From the IMG/VR virus record IMGVR_UViG_3300008113_000398, positions 1-37,363 of that record: a stretch of 37,363 bases of DNA; one strand, given 5' to 3'. Under the pieces are notes generated by a model. It was given only the letters and a program-made list of their open reading frames with translations, was not told the origin of the DNA and did not search any database. Position 1 is the first letter of the stretch, and each line of letters begins with the position of its first letter. The position numbers were made by a program, and so were the translations under genes. The DNA comes from a virus. Shown one piece after another: positions 8,465 to 14,512 of this stretch.

Positions 8465-8926
8465 ATGATAACCAGACGTTTTGTACTATCCGGCCTTGTT
8501 GCCGCGCCAGCGGTTATAGCTGCGGATAAGCTCATGCCAGTACATTCACTACCAAAACGCTATGCCACTGTATGGGGCGTAGGCCATGACCTTGAGGTTG
8601 TGGAACATGTTGTATGGGACCAGCAGGGTGCTTTAGACTTTTGGAAGTTTAACGGGGGCATAGATAAGTTCCGTGAAGTCACGGATATTGTCTATGGCTT
8701 CAAAATGCCACCGTTGCCCAAACCAGTAACGCAGCCGCATTGGCATGTTGACCCATTGGCGCGGTTTGGCCGTCCGGTAGATGATAGCCGTGGGATACCC
8801 AATATCACTGGATATAATCAGCTAAACGCATGGCGGGAAAGCTTGCGGCCTGACCTTGATGGTCGCGACAGCGTTGAATGGATACAGGAACAGATCAAAG
8901 CTGAACGTAAGTTCTTAGGCAGCTAA
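8465..8926 (+). CDS. Small exported protein with Tat-type signal, 153 aa
   Basis: ATG at 8465 follows GAGGGGG at 6 nt spacing and is preferred over a GTG at 8426, which would disrupt the signal peptide. The N-terminus MITRRFVLSGLVAAPAVIAA is a twin-arginine type leader: RR-F-V-L, hydrophobic core, Ala-rich cleavage region. The mature part (about 130 aa) has HVVWDQQGALDFWKF and ends with HWHVDPLARFGRPVDDS and a charged helix. Proteins of this type occur in phages of Alphaproteobacteria, with no assigned function. It is alone on the plus strand, followed 5 nt later by tRNA-Gly, so the two are probably co-transcribed up to the terminator at 9154. Confidence 0.75.
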   Translation: MITRRFVLSGLVAAPAVIAADKLMPVHSLPKRYATVWGVGHDLEVVEHVVWDQQGALDFWKFNGGIDKFREVTDIVYGFKMPPLPKPVTQPHWHVDPLARFGRPVDDSRGIPNITGYNQLNAWRESLRPDLDGRDSVEWIQEQIKAERKFLGS

Positions 8927-8931
8927 GTAAA

Positions 8932-9005
8932 GCAGGCGTAGTTAAACGGTAGAACATCTGGCTTCCATCCAGAGGACAGGGGTTCGACTCCCCTCGCCTG
9001 CTCCA
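8932..9005 (+). tRNA. tRNA-Gly (anticodon UCC), CCA encoded
   Basis: Acceptor GCAGGCG pairs with CGCCTGC, followed by T and an encoded CCA. The anticodon stem TCTGG/CCAGA closes a CTTCCAT loop giving anticodon TCC. The T-arm AGGGG/CCCCT has loop TTCGACT. It reads GGA glycine codons; several virion proteins of this phage are very glycine-rich, so extra tRNA-Gly could help late translation. It begins 5 nt after the Tat-protein stop. Confidence 0.95.
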
Positions 9006-9008
9006 TCA

Positions 9009-9021
9009 TTGAACAGTTCAA
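9009..9021. repeat. Perfect inverted repeat next to parS
   Basis: TTGAACAGTTCAA is a 6+1+6 perfect palindrome that starts 4 nt after the tRNA-Gly CCA and ends 3 nt before the first parS. It could be an operator or a processing hairpin for the tRNA 3' end. Confidence 0.4.
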
Positions 9022-9024
9022 CAA

Positions 9025-9040
9025 TGTTTCACGTGAAACA
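9025..9040. promoter_or_regulatory. parS: parS site 1 (ParB-binding palindrome)
   Basis: TGTTTCACGTGAAACA is an exact 16-bp match to the conserved bacterial chromosomal parS consensus bound by ParB. It is fully palindromic. No ParB or ParA gene is visible in this window, so the site would recruit the host ParB or a ParB encoded outside the window. Confidence 0.88.
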
Positions 9041-9153
9041 TCTAAGGGGCCCAATGGTTCTGCTGGAAAAACCCCGCCAGATATGGCATAGTATCTCAGT
9101 GGGTAGGTGACTGGAACCGCCGACCCACGCCATAGATCACTCCATGATCAGAA

Positions 9154-9191
9154 AGCCTCAGATGGGACCCGCACTCCCTCTGGGGCTTTTT
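9154..9191 (+). terminator. Rho-independent terminator after Tat gene and tRNA-Gly
   Basis: AGCCTCAGATGGGA pairs with TCCCTCTGGGGCT (one bulged T, one G-U) around a 7-nt loop CCCGCAC, and is followed directly by TTTT. It is well placed to end transcription coming from 8465 through tRNA-Gly, and isolates the parS-containing segment. Confidence 0.85.
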
Positions 9192-9386
9192 CTTGGCTCG
9201 GTACATAGGGGAGGTATAGGGGCTATAGGCCATAAAGGGACCCATAGTCTGTATATACCAAAAAGGGGGACCCATAAGGGGGACCCATAGGGGGGGTAGT
9301 GTTTCACGTGAAACATAGGGGAGGTAAGGGGACCCAATTACAAATTGCCAATACTGGGAGATTCCGTGGGAGGGGTTCAGGGACCC
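9164..9386. repeat. Cluster of six GGGACCC motifs flanking parS site 2
   Basis: The near-palindrome GGGACCC occurs at 9164, 9237, 9267, 9280, 9329 and 9380; three copies extend to GGGACCCATA. A 14-bp direct repeat ACATAGGGGAGGTA is at 9203-9216 and 9313-9326, the second copy starting inside parS site 2. No gene is present from 9006 to 9506. Location between the terminase subunit genes makes a packaging (pac/cos), partition or replication site plausible; this is inference. Confidence 0.55.
9300..9315. promoter_or_regulatory. parS: parS site 2 (ParB-binding palindrome)
   Basis: Second exact copy of TGTTTCACGTGAAACA, 275 bp from the first. Two perfect 16-mers in one 300-bp non-coding segment cannot be chance. 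Spaced parS pairs are typical nucleation sites for ParB-CTP clamps. Confidence 0.88.
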
Positions 9387-9506
9387 AGACCCGACCCGGC
9401 CTTCTATTAGGCGGCCATGGGTGGGGGGCCAAAAGGGGGGCCGGAAGCCGCCCCGGCCTGTCAAAGCCAAGGCCGCGCTTGCCAAAGCCTAGCACAAGTC
9501 CGCCTG

Positions 9507-10229
9507 TCAACTGTCCCCATTGTCAGGGCTTGGCAGGGCTCCCCCATTGTCACGGGCGGCCAATAGCAGAGTCCGCAACTGTTCCCGCTTGTCAGGGTCT
9601 AAGTCCCGCCCCGATATTGTCAGGGAATTGTTATTGACAGTAACCACGGGCGGCGGGGCTTTGCTTTCCGCATACTGGCCGGGGTTAAGCCTTTCCGCAT
9701 ACCATTTGAGGCTGTCAGTCACTAATCGGGCCGCACCGACCATGGCAGAGTCCACAAGCGGCTTGGCAGGCCTCCCGTCCCCGTCCGGGGCTTGTGGAGT
9801 CAATGCCAATGCCAAAAGCCTTTGGGGGACTGACAAGGCTTCACTAAACGCCCAATCGGCCAAAGCTTGCCTTGCCCGCGCGTATGTTTCCCGGCAAAAG
9901 AGACCTTCTTCCCCCGTTTGATTCAACCAATCCCCGAAAGTACTAGCAGGGATTCCTACTTCCCTTTGGGCTTCATGGCATGGCAAGCCTTGGCCCATAA
10001 GGTCACATACGGCCTTAAACCTTTCCCTGCTATATGTGCTTTTCCTTCCCCTTGTTTCCTTCCGGGCTTCCGCAATGCTTGCCTTTGTTTCCGCCCTTAT
10101 AGTTGGCAGGACTTGTGAGATTGTTTCCCGCTTTTGCCTTGTGCTAGGCCCCTTCCCCATGGGCTTGGCAAAGGCCGCCGCTATATCGTCCGGGCCAATA
10201 GGCCGCTTGTCTTTATTCCTTCCCGCCAT
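9507..10229 (-). CDS. terS: Terminase small subunit-like DNA-binding protein, 240 aa
   Basis: After a basic, Ala-rich N-terminus of about 55 residues, RGRKSTYSRERFKAVCDLM begins a helix-turn-helix (GLPCHEAQREVGIPASTFGDW), followed by YARARQALADWAFSEAL. Later AARLVTDSLKWYAERLNPGQYAE matches the conserved C-terminal signature of Sf6-like small terminases (kW-a-kL-P-xYg). The small subunit recognises the packaging site and loads the large subunit. It starts after a GGGGG ribosome site and is transcribed towards the parS/GGGACCC segment. Codon choice (GCC, CCC, TCC, GGG) matches the neighbouring MoxR operon and differs from the rest of the window. Confidence 0.78.
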   Translation of the reverse strand: MAGRNKDKRPIGPDDIAAAFAKPMGKGPSTRQKRETISQVLPTIRAETKASIAEARKETRGRKSTYSRERFKAVCDLMGQGLPCHEAQREVGIPASTFGDWLNQTGEEGLFCRETYARARQALADWAFSEALSVPQRLLALALTPQAPDGDGRPAKPLVDSAMVGAARLVTDSLKWYAERLNPGQYAESKAPPPVVTVNNNSLTISGRDLDPDKREQLRTLLLAARDNGGALPSPDNGDS

Positions 10230-10544
10230 TTAGTCCCCCTTAAATCCCCGCCAATGGGGAACGAAACATGAAAACCCCGTGGGCGGCAAAGTCCGCACCC
10301 TTTGGCATGAAAGTACCGGGCCAGACTATCGCCCGCCCTAGGGCTTCCCTGCCAATCTGTCAGGCCGTGACACTTTCTGTCATGTCCGCCAAAGCCCCTT
10401 AGCCCCTGAAATATAGCACAAAAGCCCCTTGGCCCGTTATGACAATTTGACAGGGTGGCGCGTTGTTTGATAAGAGAATTGCGCGGGATTCTGTCCCGCC
10501 CTTGGCCAATATTCCAAGGCAACCCGTGACGAAGGAATAACCCC
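10230..10544. promoter_or_regulatory. Divergent control region between small terminase and MoxR operon
   Basis: No gene is seen here. It holds a 15-bp direct repeat (AAAGCCCCTTRGCCC at 10391 and 10421), an inverted repeat TGACA-CTTTC-TGTCA at 10368-10382, a TTGACA box at 10447-10452 with GATAAG at 10469 (16-bp spacing, weak -10) directed at the MoxR gene, and two tandem leader hairpins: GCGGGA/TCCCGC at 10483-10499 and CCTTGG/CCAAGG at 10500-10519. AAGGAA precedes the MoxR ATG. Confidence 0.5.
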
Positions 10545-11999
10545 ATGTTCGACAATGCTACCGCCCCAAAGGCCGCCAAGCTTTCATTTTCTAGCGCAGG
10601 CAAGTCCGCCTTGCGTTCAACTATTACTGCCAATGCCGGATGGCCCGCTTATTCCCGCCAAAACGGCAAGTCTAGTGCGGACCTTTCCGTGGGGGACATG
10701 CTCGCATTGGCCGCCGCTTTCGGCATTGACCCGGCCCCCTATTCAACGGGCCAATTTAATGAAGGGCCAAAGCCAATGACTTATTCCGCCACGGAAGCGG
10801 CCAATCTATTTGTCCGCTTTGACAATTGCCGCCATAAAATGACTGATAAGGCCCGCCGCCTTTGCTATGACATTTTTGAAACGTCCAAAAATAAGCAAAC
10901 GGGCCAAATGACGGCCCGGCAATATGACACTATTGCCGCCATTTGCCATGAAGCCGAAACGGGGGAAAAGCGGGCCTTTACTGGCCGCCGCCGCCGCTTC
11001 CGTGACAATGGCAACGACTCCGGCCAGTCCGCCGCTTATGAAGCCAAGGCGGAAGAAAAGGCCGCACAAGTCCCGCCGCCCCCGCCAAACAATGCCGCCG
11101 CGCCTAATGATTTGGCCGCCGCCATTGCCGCCGCCATTGCCGGGGTGCTCCAAAACACAATGAACGGGGACGCAATTGCCGCCCTTGTGGACTCCAAGAT
11201 TCAAGCGGCCCTTGCAAGCCAAGGCGGCCCCGCCGTCCGCATTGAATTAAAGGACACAAGCGGCAATGTGCGGACTCATGACGGCTTGCAACATAAAGCC
11301 TTTAAGACTCTGGCCCGGATGGCCGCCGCGCGCCAAGCCAATGGATTCCCCGTGAATATATGGCTTGCTGGCCCCGCCGCTTCCGGCAAGACTCATGCGG
11401 GACAGGACTTAGCTAAGCTTATGGGCCTTGGCTTTTATGGTATGGGCGCAAAAGCCACGGCCTTTGACGTTTTGGGCTTTATTGATGCGGCGGGCCAGTA
11501 CCACGGGACTCCTTTCCGGCAAGCCTTTGAACACGGCGGAATCTGCCAATTTGACGAATTGGACTCGTGGGAAAATGAAGCTTGCTTGGCCCTGCAATCG
11601 GCATTGGCCAATGATTTTTGCCAATTTCCCGACTCCATCGTGAAGCGCCACCCTGACTTTATTTGCATTGCCGGGGCTAACACGTGGGGCCACGGGGCCA
11701 CGGCGGACTATGTGGGGCGGACTAAACTAGACGGGGCTTTCCTGTCCCGCTTTGCCAAATTGCCATGGGATTACGACACGGACCTAGAAACGGCCTTGTC
11801 AGGCAACCCCGCCTTTGCCGCCCGTGTCCAAAAGGCCCGCGCCAAGGCCGCACAAGCGGGCCTTAAAGTCCTGATAACCCCCCGTGACACTATGGCCGGG
11901 GCCGCTTTGATTGCGGCGGGCTTTAGTGAAAATGAAGCGGCGGCCCTGACTTATTTGGCCGCCCTGTCCCCGGATCAAAAAACCATTGTGGAGGGCTAA
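10545..11999 (+). CDS. MoxR/CobS-type AAA+ ATPase, 484 aa
   Basis: Residues 250-480 form an AAA+ module: Walker A AGPAASGKTH (K282/T283), Walker B ICQFDELDSW (D337/E338), sensor-1 GANT (N379) and an arginine finger LSRF (R402). This matches the CobS/MoxR branch (AAA_5), which remodels partner proteins, often one with a VWA-like fold. The first 240 residues are not ATPase: a mixed helical segment with RFDNCRHKMTDKARRLCYDIF, then a Pro/Ala linker (PPPPPNNAAAPN) and an Ala-rich helix. The next gene starts 4 nt after its stop and probably encodes the partner. Codon use is strongly GCC/TCC/CCC-biased. Substrate unknown. Confidence 0.85.
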   Translation: MFDNATAPKAAKLSFSSAGKSALRSTITANAGWPAYSRQNGKSSADLSVGDMLALAAAFGIDPAPYSTGQFNEGPKPMTYSATEAANLFVRFDNCRHKMTDKARRLCYDIFETSKNKQTGQMTARQYDTIAAICHEAETGEKRAFTGRRRRFRDNGNDSGQSAAYEAKAEEKAAQVPPPPPNNAAAPNDLAAAIAAAIAGVLQNTMNGDAIAALVDSKIQAALASQGGPAVRIELKDTSGNVRTHDGLQHKAFKTLARMAAARQANGFPVNIWLAGPAASGKTHAGQDLAKLMGLGFYGMGAKATAFDVLGFIDAAGQYHGTPFRQAFEHGGICQFDELDSWENEACLALQSALANDFCQFPDSIVKRHPDFICIAGANTWGHGATADYVGRTKLDGAFLSRFAKLPWDYDTDLETALSGNPAFAARVQKARAKAAQAGLKVLITPRDTMAGAALIAAGFSENEAAALTYLAALSPDQKTIVEG

Positions 12000-12003
12000 G
12001 CCA

Positions 12004-12861
12004 ATGCGGACTTTGAATCTCCCCCTTCCCGCCAATGCGGAAGCGGCTTTGGGCCGCCCCGCCCGGACTTATTTTGCCTTGGCGGACTCCCTGTCCGCCT
12101 TGGCGGACTTTGCACAAGCCAAGGGCCGCCAAAATGGCCATGGGGATTGGTCCGGCAATAAAACCCTAACGGAAGCTTGCACGGCTTGCCGCACGGGGGA
12201 TTTGTCTCTTGTGGCGCGGTCCGACTCCCTTTTGGCCCGCTTTGAACGATTCACGTTTGCAACCCCTGCCAAGGCTTGGCGGCGGGACGTTTCGGGCCAT
12301 AGGCCGGACGTTCCCGCCCTATTGGCTGGCCATCCGGCGGCAATGCGGCGGCGGGTTAGACTTGTCACGGAAGCGGCCCCCTTGGCGGTTATTGTTGACC
12401 TAACAACAAGCGGAAGCATTGATCCGGCGGACATAGAAAAGCGCGGGGCGGCCATATTGGCCCTTTGCCGCATATTGGCAGGCCGCCGCCCCGTTGAATT
12501 ATGGGCGGGAGTCATGACTCAAGCCTTTGGCCGGGAAGGAGTCGCCCTATTCGCCCGAATTGACACGGCCCCTTTGGACCTAGCACGGGCGGCCTTTGCC
12601 ATGGTTTCCCCCGCCTATCCCCGGCAAATGTTATATAGTTTAGCGCGGGGGGCTTATGACTTTGGGGGAAGCTGGCCCTATAAGAGTCACAATATAAGCC
12701 GGGACTATTTGGCGGACATTATGCGGCCCGCCCTTCCCCATATTGGGGAAGTGTTAGCAATTCCCGCCGCTCATACCAATGACGCAATTCACAAGGCCCC
12801 GGAAGCTTGGCTGGAGTCGACTCTGGCCCGCTTAGACGGGACAGGACAGGCCGCCGCCTAG
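12004..12861 (+). CDS. Probable partner of the MoxR-type ATPase, 285 aa
   Basis: ATG at 12004 is chosen because GGAGG lies about 9 nt upstream inside the ATPase gene; a TTG at 11986 is possible. The layout is like phage proteins encoded beside MoxR-type ATPases (DUF7192 from memory, not verified): SGNKTLTEACTACRTGD, then VSGHRPDVPALLAGHPAAM, then strand-rich PLAVIVDLTTSGSID, KRGAAILALCRILAGRRPVEL, and a late segment with SLARGAYDFGGSWPY. The central domain may be VWA-like, but no canonical DxSxS MIDAS motif is evident, only DLTTSGS. Tight coupling to the ATPase suggests a joint complex. Confidence 0.72.
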   Translation: MRTLNLPLPANAEAALGRPARTYFALADSLSALADFAQAKGRQNGHGDWSGNKTLTEACTACRTGDLSLVARSDSLLARFERFTFATPAKAWRRDVSGHRPDVPALLAGHPAAMRRRVRLVTEAAPLAVIVDLTTSGSIDPADIEKRGAAILALCRILAGRRPVELWAGVMTQAFGREGVALFARIDTAPLDLARAAFAMVSPAYPRQMLYSLARGAYDFGGSWPYKSHNISRDYLADIMRPALPHIGEVLAIPAAHTNDAIHKAPEAWLESTLARLDGTGQAAA

Positions 12862-12872
12862 TTGACTCCGCC

Positions 12873-12896
12873 TAGGCCGTCCCACGGGGCGGCCTA
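12873..12896 (+). promoter_or_regulatory. Intergenic hairpin A with conserved sequence
   Basis: TAGGCCG pairs with CGGCCTA around TCCCACGGGG, which can extend the stem by about three pairs. The flanks (CGCC before, TACGGGGGC after) recur at hairpin B. It lies 11 nt after the 285-aa gene and about 55 nt before the next start. Confidence 0.6.
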
Positions 12897-12951
12897 TACG
12901 GGGGCCAATTGCCGCCGCCCTAATACGGGGCCAGAAACAAGGAGTCTTGTC

Positions 12952-13248
12952 ATGGTAATTCAAACAATAAATGACTTCCGCCGCGCTTATCGCAACGGGC
13001 CATGGGCTTGGCCGGGGGGCTATCCCCTTTTCTATGTCACGGAGGATGGGGAAGCCCTAAGCTTTGAGGCCGTCCGGGCCAATTTGCGGCAAGTCCTGTC
13101 CGCCATTGCCAATCGGGACAATTCCGGGGGGTGGCGCGTCATTGGCTTAGAAGTCAATTACGAGGACTCCGCCCTTTATTGCGCCCATACGGGCCGCCGC
13201 ATTGAATCGGCCTATGCGGAAGAAGAGGCGGAAGAGTCCGCCGCCTAA
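12952..13248 (+). CDS. Conserved small phage/plasmid protein, 98 aa
   Basis: ATG at 12952 has AAGGAG at about 8 nt and is preferred over an upstream in-frame start at 12862 that would run through hairpin A. The protein reads GYPLFYVTEDGEALSFEAVR and then IGLEVNYEDSALYCAHTGRR with an acidic C-terminus (AEEEAEESAA). Such proteins are found in phages and mobile elements without known function; the conserved Cys-x-His-Thr-Gly could bind metal or be structural. It is the third gene of the MoxR operon. Confidence 0.72.
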   Translation: MVIQTINDFRRAYRNGPWAWPGGYPLFYVTEDGEALSFEAVRANLRQVLSAIANRDNSGGWRVIGLEVNYEDSALYCAHTGRRIESAYAEEEAEESAA

Positions 13249-13256
13249 TCCCCGCC

Positions 13257-13280
13257 TTGGCCATCCTAAGGGGTGGCCAA
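13257..13280 (+). promoter_or_regulatory. Intergenic hairpin B, covarying copy of hairpin A
   Basis: TTGGCCA pairs with TGGCCAA around TCCTAAGGGG. Compared with hairpin A, two base pairs changed on both sides (A-T to T-A, G-C to A-T) while the 10-nt loop pattern and the TACGGGGGC flank are kept. Confidence 0.6.
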
Positions 13281-13339
13281 TACGGGGGCTAGATGGCCCC
13301 GCCCCGCCCAATATGGCGGACAGGACAAGGAGTCGCAAA

Positions 13340-13621
13340 ATGCTACGCAAAAGCCTTTTCAGGATGGGGAATATATGCGCAACCCCCGGCGCTTTGGAAT
13401 TATTGCAGGCTGATGGTCAATTGGCCGCCCTGCTATTGGCCCGCCATCAAGGCGGGGACTTTGGGGATATATGCGCGGAAGATAGGGGGACCAATGCGGA
13501 AGCCGTCCGCTTAGGGGGCCGCATATTGTCCGCCTATAAGCTTCCGGGGGCCGGGACCGTATGGATTATAACGGAAGCGGACAGGACTTTGACGACAATT
13601 CTATTGCCGGAAGAATACTAA
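13340..13621 (+). CDS. Plasmid-related conserved protein, 93 aa
   Basis: ATG at 13340 follows AAGGAGTCGCAAA; an earlier in-frame start at 13202 would overlap hairpin B and is rejected. The sequence fits a family usually labelled plasmid-related protein in plasmids, ICEs and phages: GNICATPGALELLQ, LLARHQGGDFGDI, AVRLGGRILSAYKL and a closing WIITEADRTLTTILLPEEY. Function is unknown. It is the last gene of the MoxR operon, and links this island to mobile elements. Confidence 0.8.
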   Translation: MLRKSLFRMGNICATPGALELLQADGQLAALLLARHQGGDFGDICAEDRGTNAEAVRLGGRILSAYKLPGAGTVWIITEADRTLTTILLPEEY

Positions 13622-13935
13622 CCCCGGCAAGGGGGCGGGGCCGCTTGTCACGGGGCGGCCCTGTCCCCGCTTTCCCCTCATATAGCTAGACCATTGCAAG
13701 GCCCTAACCCGGCCAAGGGTGGCGCTTGTGGCAAATGGCAGAGTCACAATGGCAAGTTAAACGGCTTAACATTGCCAATTTGACAGGAAACAACCCTGTC
13801 ACGGCACACCTAATCGGATCATTTGACAGGTAAAAACCATTTAAGGACGGATAGGACCGGATCACTAGCTTGGGGAAAACCATTTAAGGACGAAAACCTG
13901 TCGGATCATTGGATCATTGAAAACCATTTAAGTAT
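13622..13935. other. Non-coding segment with hairpins and repeats
   Basis: No gene is seen. Besides hairpin C it has an inverted repeat TGACAGG-AAACAAC-CCTGTCA near 13778-13798, several TTGACAGG words, and the first copies of the AAAACCATTTAAGGACG repeat. Confidence 0.5.
13638..13661 (+). terminator. Hairpin C at end of MoxR operon
   Basis: GGGCCGC pairs with GCGGCCC around a 10-nt loop, with an outer GCGGGG/CCCCGC stem. Stem size and loop size match hairpins A and B. It starts 17 nt after the last stop and is followed by a weak T tract (CTTTCCCC), so it may end the operon. Confidence 0.45.
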
Positions 13936-13948
13936 TTAAGGACGGCGC
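13832..13948. repeat. Iteron-like direct repeats
   Basis: AAAACCATTTAAGGACG occurs at 13833-13849 and 13876-13892; a third copy at 13920 is expanded to AAAACCATTTAAGTATTTAAGGACG. They alternate with GGATCATT words (at about 13815, 13902 and 13910). A related AAAAACCATATTGACCATGAC lies at 14080. The layout resembles initiator-binding iterons or an operator cluster. Confidence 0.6.
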
Positions 13949-14049
13949 TTTTTGTCAATAAATGCCAAAATGGCAGCACCTCCTAGGATGCCAAGCGGCA
14001 GCCCGATAAACATAAACCCCGCCAATATGAGAATTTGAATATCCGTCAT
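13936..14049 (-). CDS. Small membrane protein, 37 aa
   Basis: ATG at 14049 follows GGGAGG at 7 nt spacing, the best start in the frame; upstream in-frame starts lack one. The product is mostly hydrophobic (ILILAGFMFIGLPLGILGGA) and ends with DKKRRP, giving one long or two short membrane helices with a positive C-terminal anchor. Its end runs into the last iteron-like repeat. Function unknown; small phage membrane proteins may act in lysis or exclusion, but no evidence decides. Confidence 0.55.
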   Translation of the reverse strand: MTDIQILILAGFMFIGLPLGILGGAAILAFIDKKRRP

Positions 14050-14089
14050 TATTGCCTCCCGTTGGATCATTATATCAGCAAAAACCATA

Positions 14090-14116
14090 TTGACCATGAC
14101 AGACTGACAGTATAAT
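14090..14116 (+). promoter_or_regulatory. Sigma70-type promoter for the 96-aa gene
   Basis: TTGACC at 14090-14095 and a perfect TATAAT at 14111-14116, with a 15-bp spacer that is short. The start codon is 32 nt downstream of the -10. Confidence 0.5.
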
Positions 14117-14147
14117 CTGACCATAATCCTCACTACAGGAGAGTCGC

Positions 14148-14438
14148 ATGACTGAATTACCGAAACATATCGCAGACCTGTGCGGCATCATCACAGACAA
14201 GCTTGACCAACAGACCTTTGGCCGGGGCGAAATTAAATCACCCATCCAAATGGTCAAAGATGATGACGAGGACCTATGGACCGTGACCTATAACGGTGAG
14301 GAAATAGGCTGGATCACGCCCATCACCTATGCCAATCGGGACGCCACCCATTATCGGGCAGTGTCCGTACACGGCCAAATGAAACACACCTACACTTTGG
14401 GGCTTGCCAGATCATTTATCATGGCCGAATATCACTAG
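14148..14438 (+). CDS. Hypothetical protein, 96 aa
   Basis: ATG at 14148 has AGGAGA upstream. The protein is soluble, acidic in the middle (KDDDEDLWTVTYNGEEIGW) and ends HTYTLGLARSFIMAEYH. I do not recognise it. It is a lone plus-strand gene with its own promoter, facing the leftward early operon across a shared terminator, so it is a separate transcription unit and could be expressed when the main operons are not. Confidence 0.7.
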   Translation: MTELPKHIADLCGIITDKLDQQTFGRGEIKSPIQMVKDDDEDLWTVTYNGEEIGWITPITYANRDATHYRAVSVHGQMKHTYTLGLARSFIMAEYH

Positions 14439-14487
14439 GTTGCTGGATAAGCTCAGACTTCAGTAACCAGACTCAGACCTCACTAGG

Positions 14488-14507
14488 GCCGGGGCCACAA
14501 CCCCGGC
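14488..14507. terminator. Bidirectional terminator between convergent genes
   Basis: GCCGGGG pairs with CCCCGGC around CCACAA, followed on the plus strand by TCCTTTCATTT. It lies 49 nt after the 96-aa gene and just past the end of the primase gene on the other strand. Confidence 0.65.
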
Positions 14508-14512
14508 TCCTT

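Noticed and set aside
9096-9485. Minus-strand frame over the GGGACCC cluster
   Set aside because: Runs through a terminator and parS; residues are repeats of the motif, with no ribosome site.
9299-9637. Plus-strand frame starting in parS site 2
   Set aside because: No coding character; it overlaps the small terminase gene antisense and starts inside a palindrome.
12862-12951. Upstream extension of the 98-aa gene
   Set aside because: It would translate hairpin A and its flank; a strong ribosome site precedes the ATG at 12952.
13202-13339. Upstream extension of the plasmid-related gene
   Set aside because: It overlaps the previous gene and hairpin B; AAGGAG precedes the ATG at 13340.
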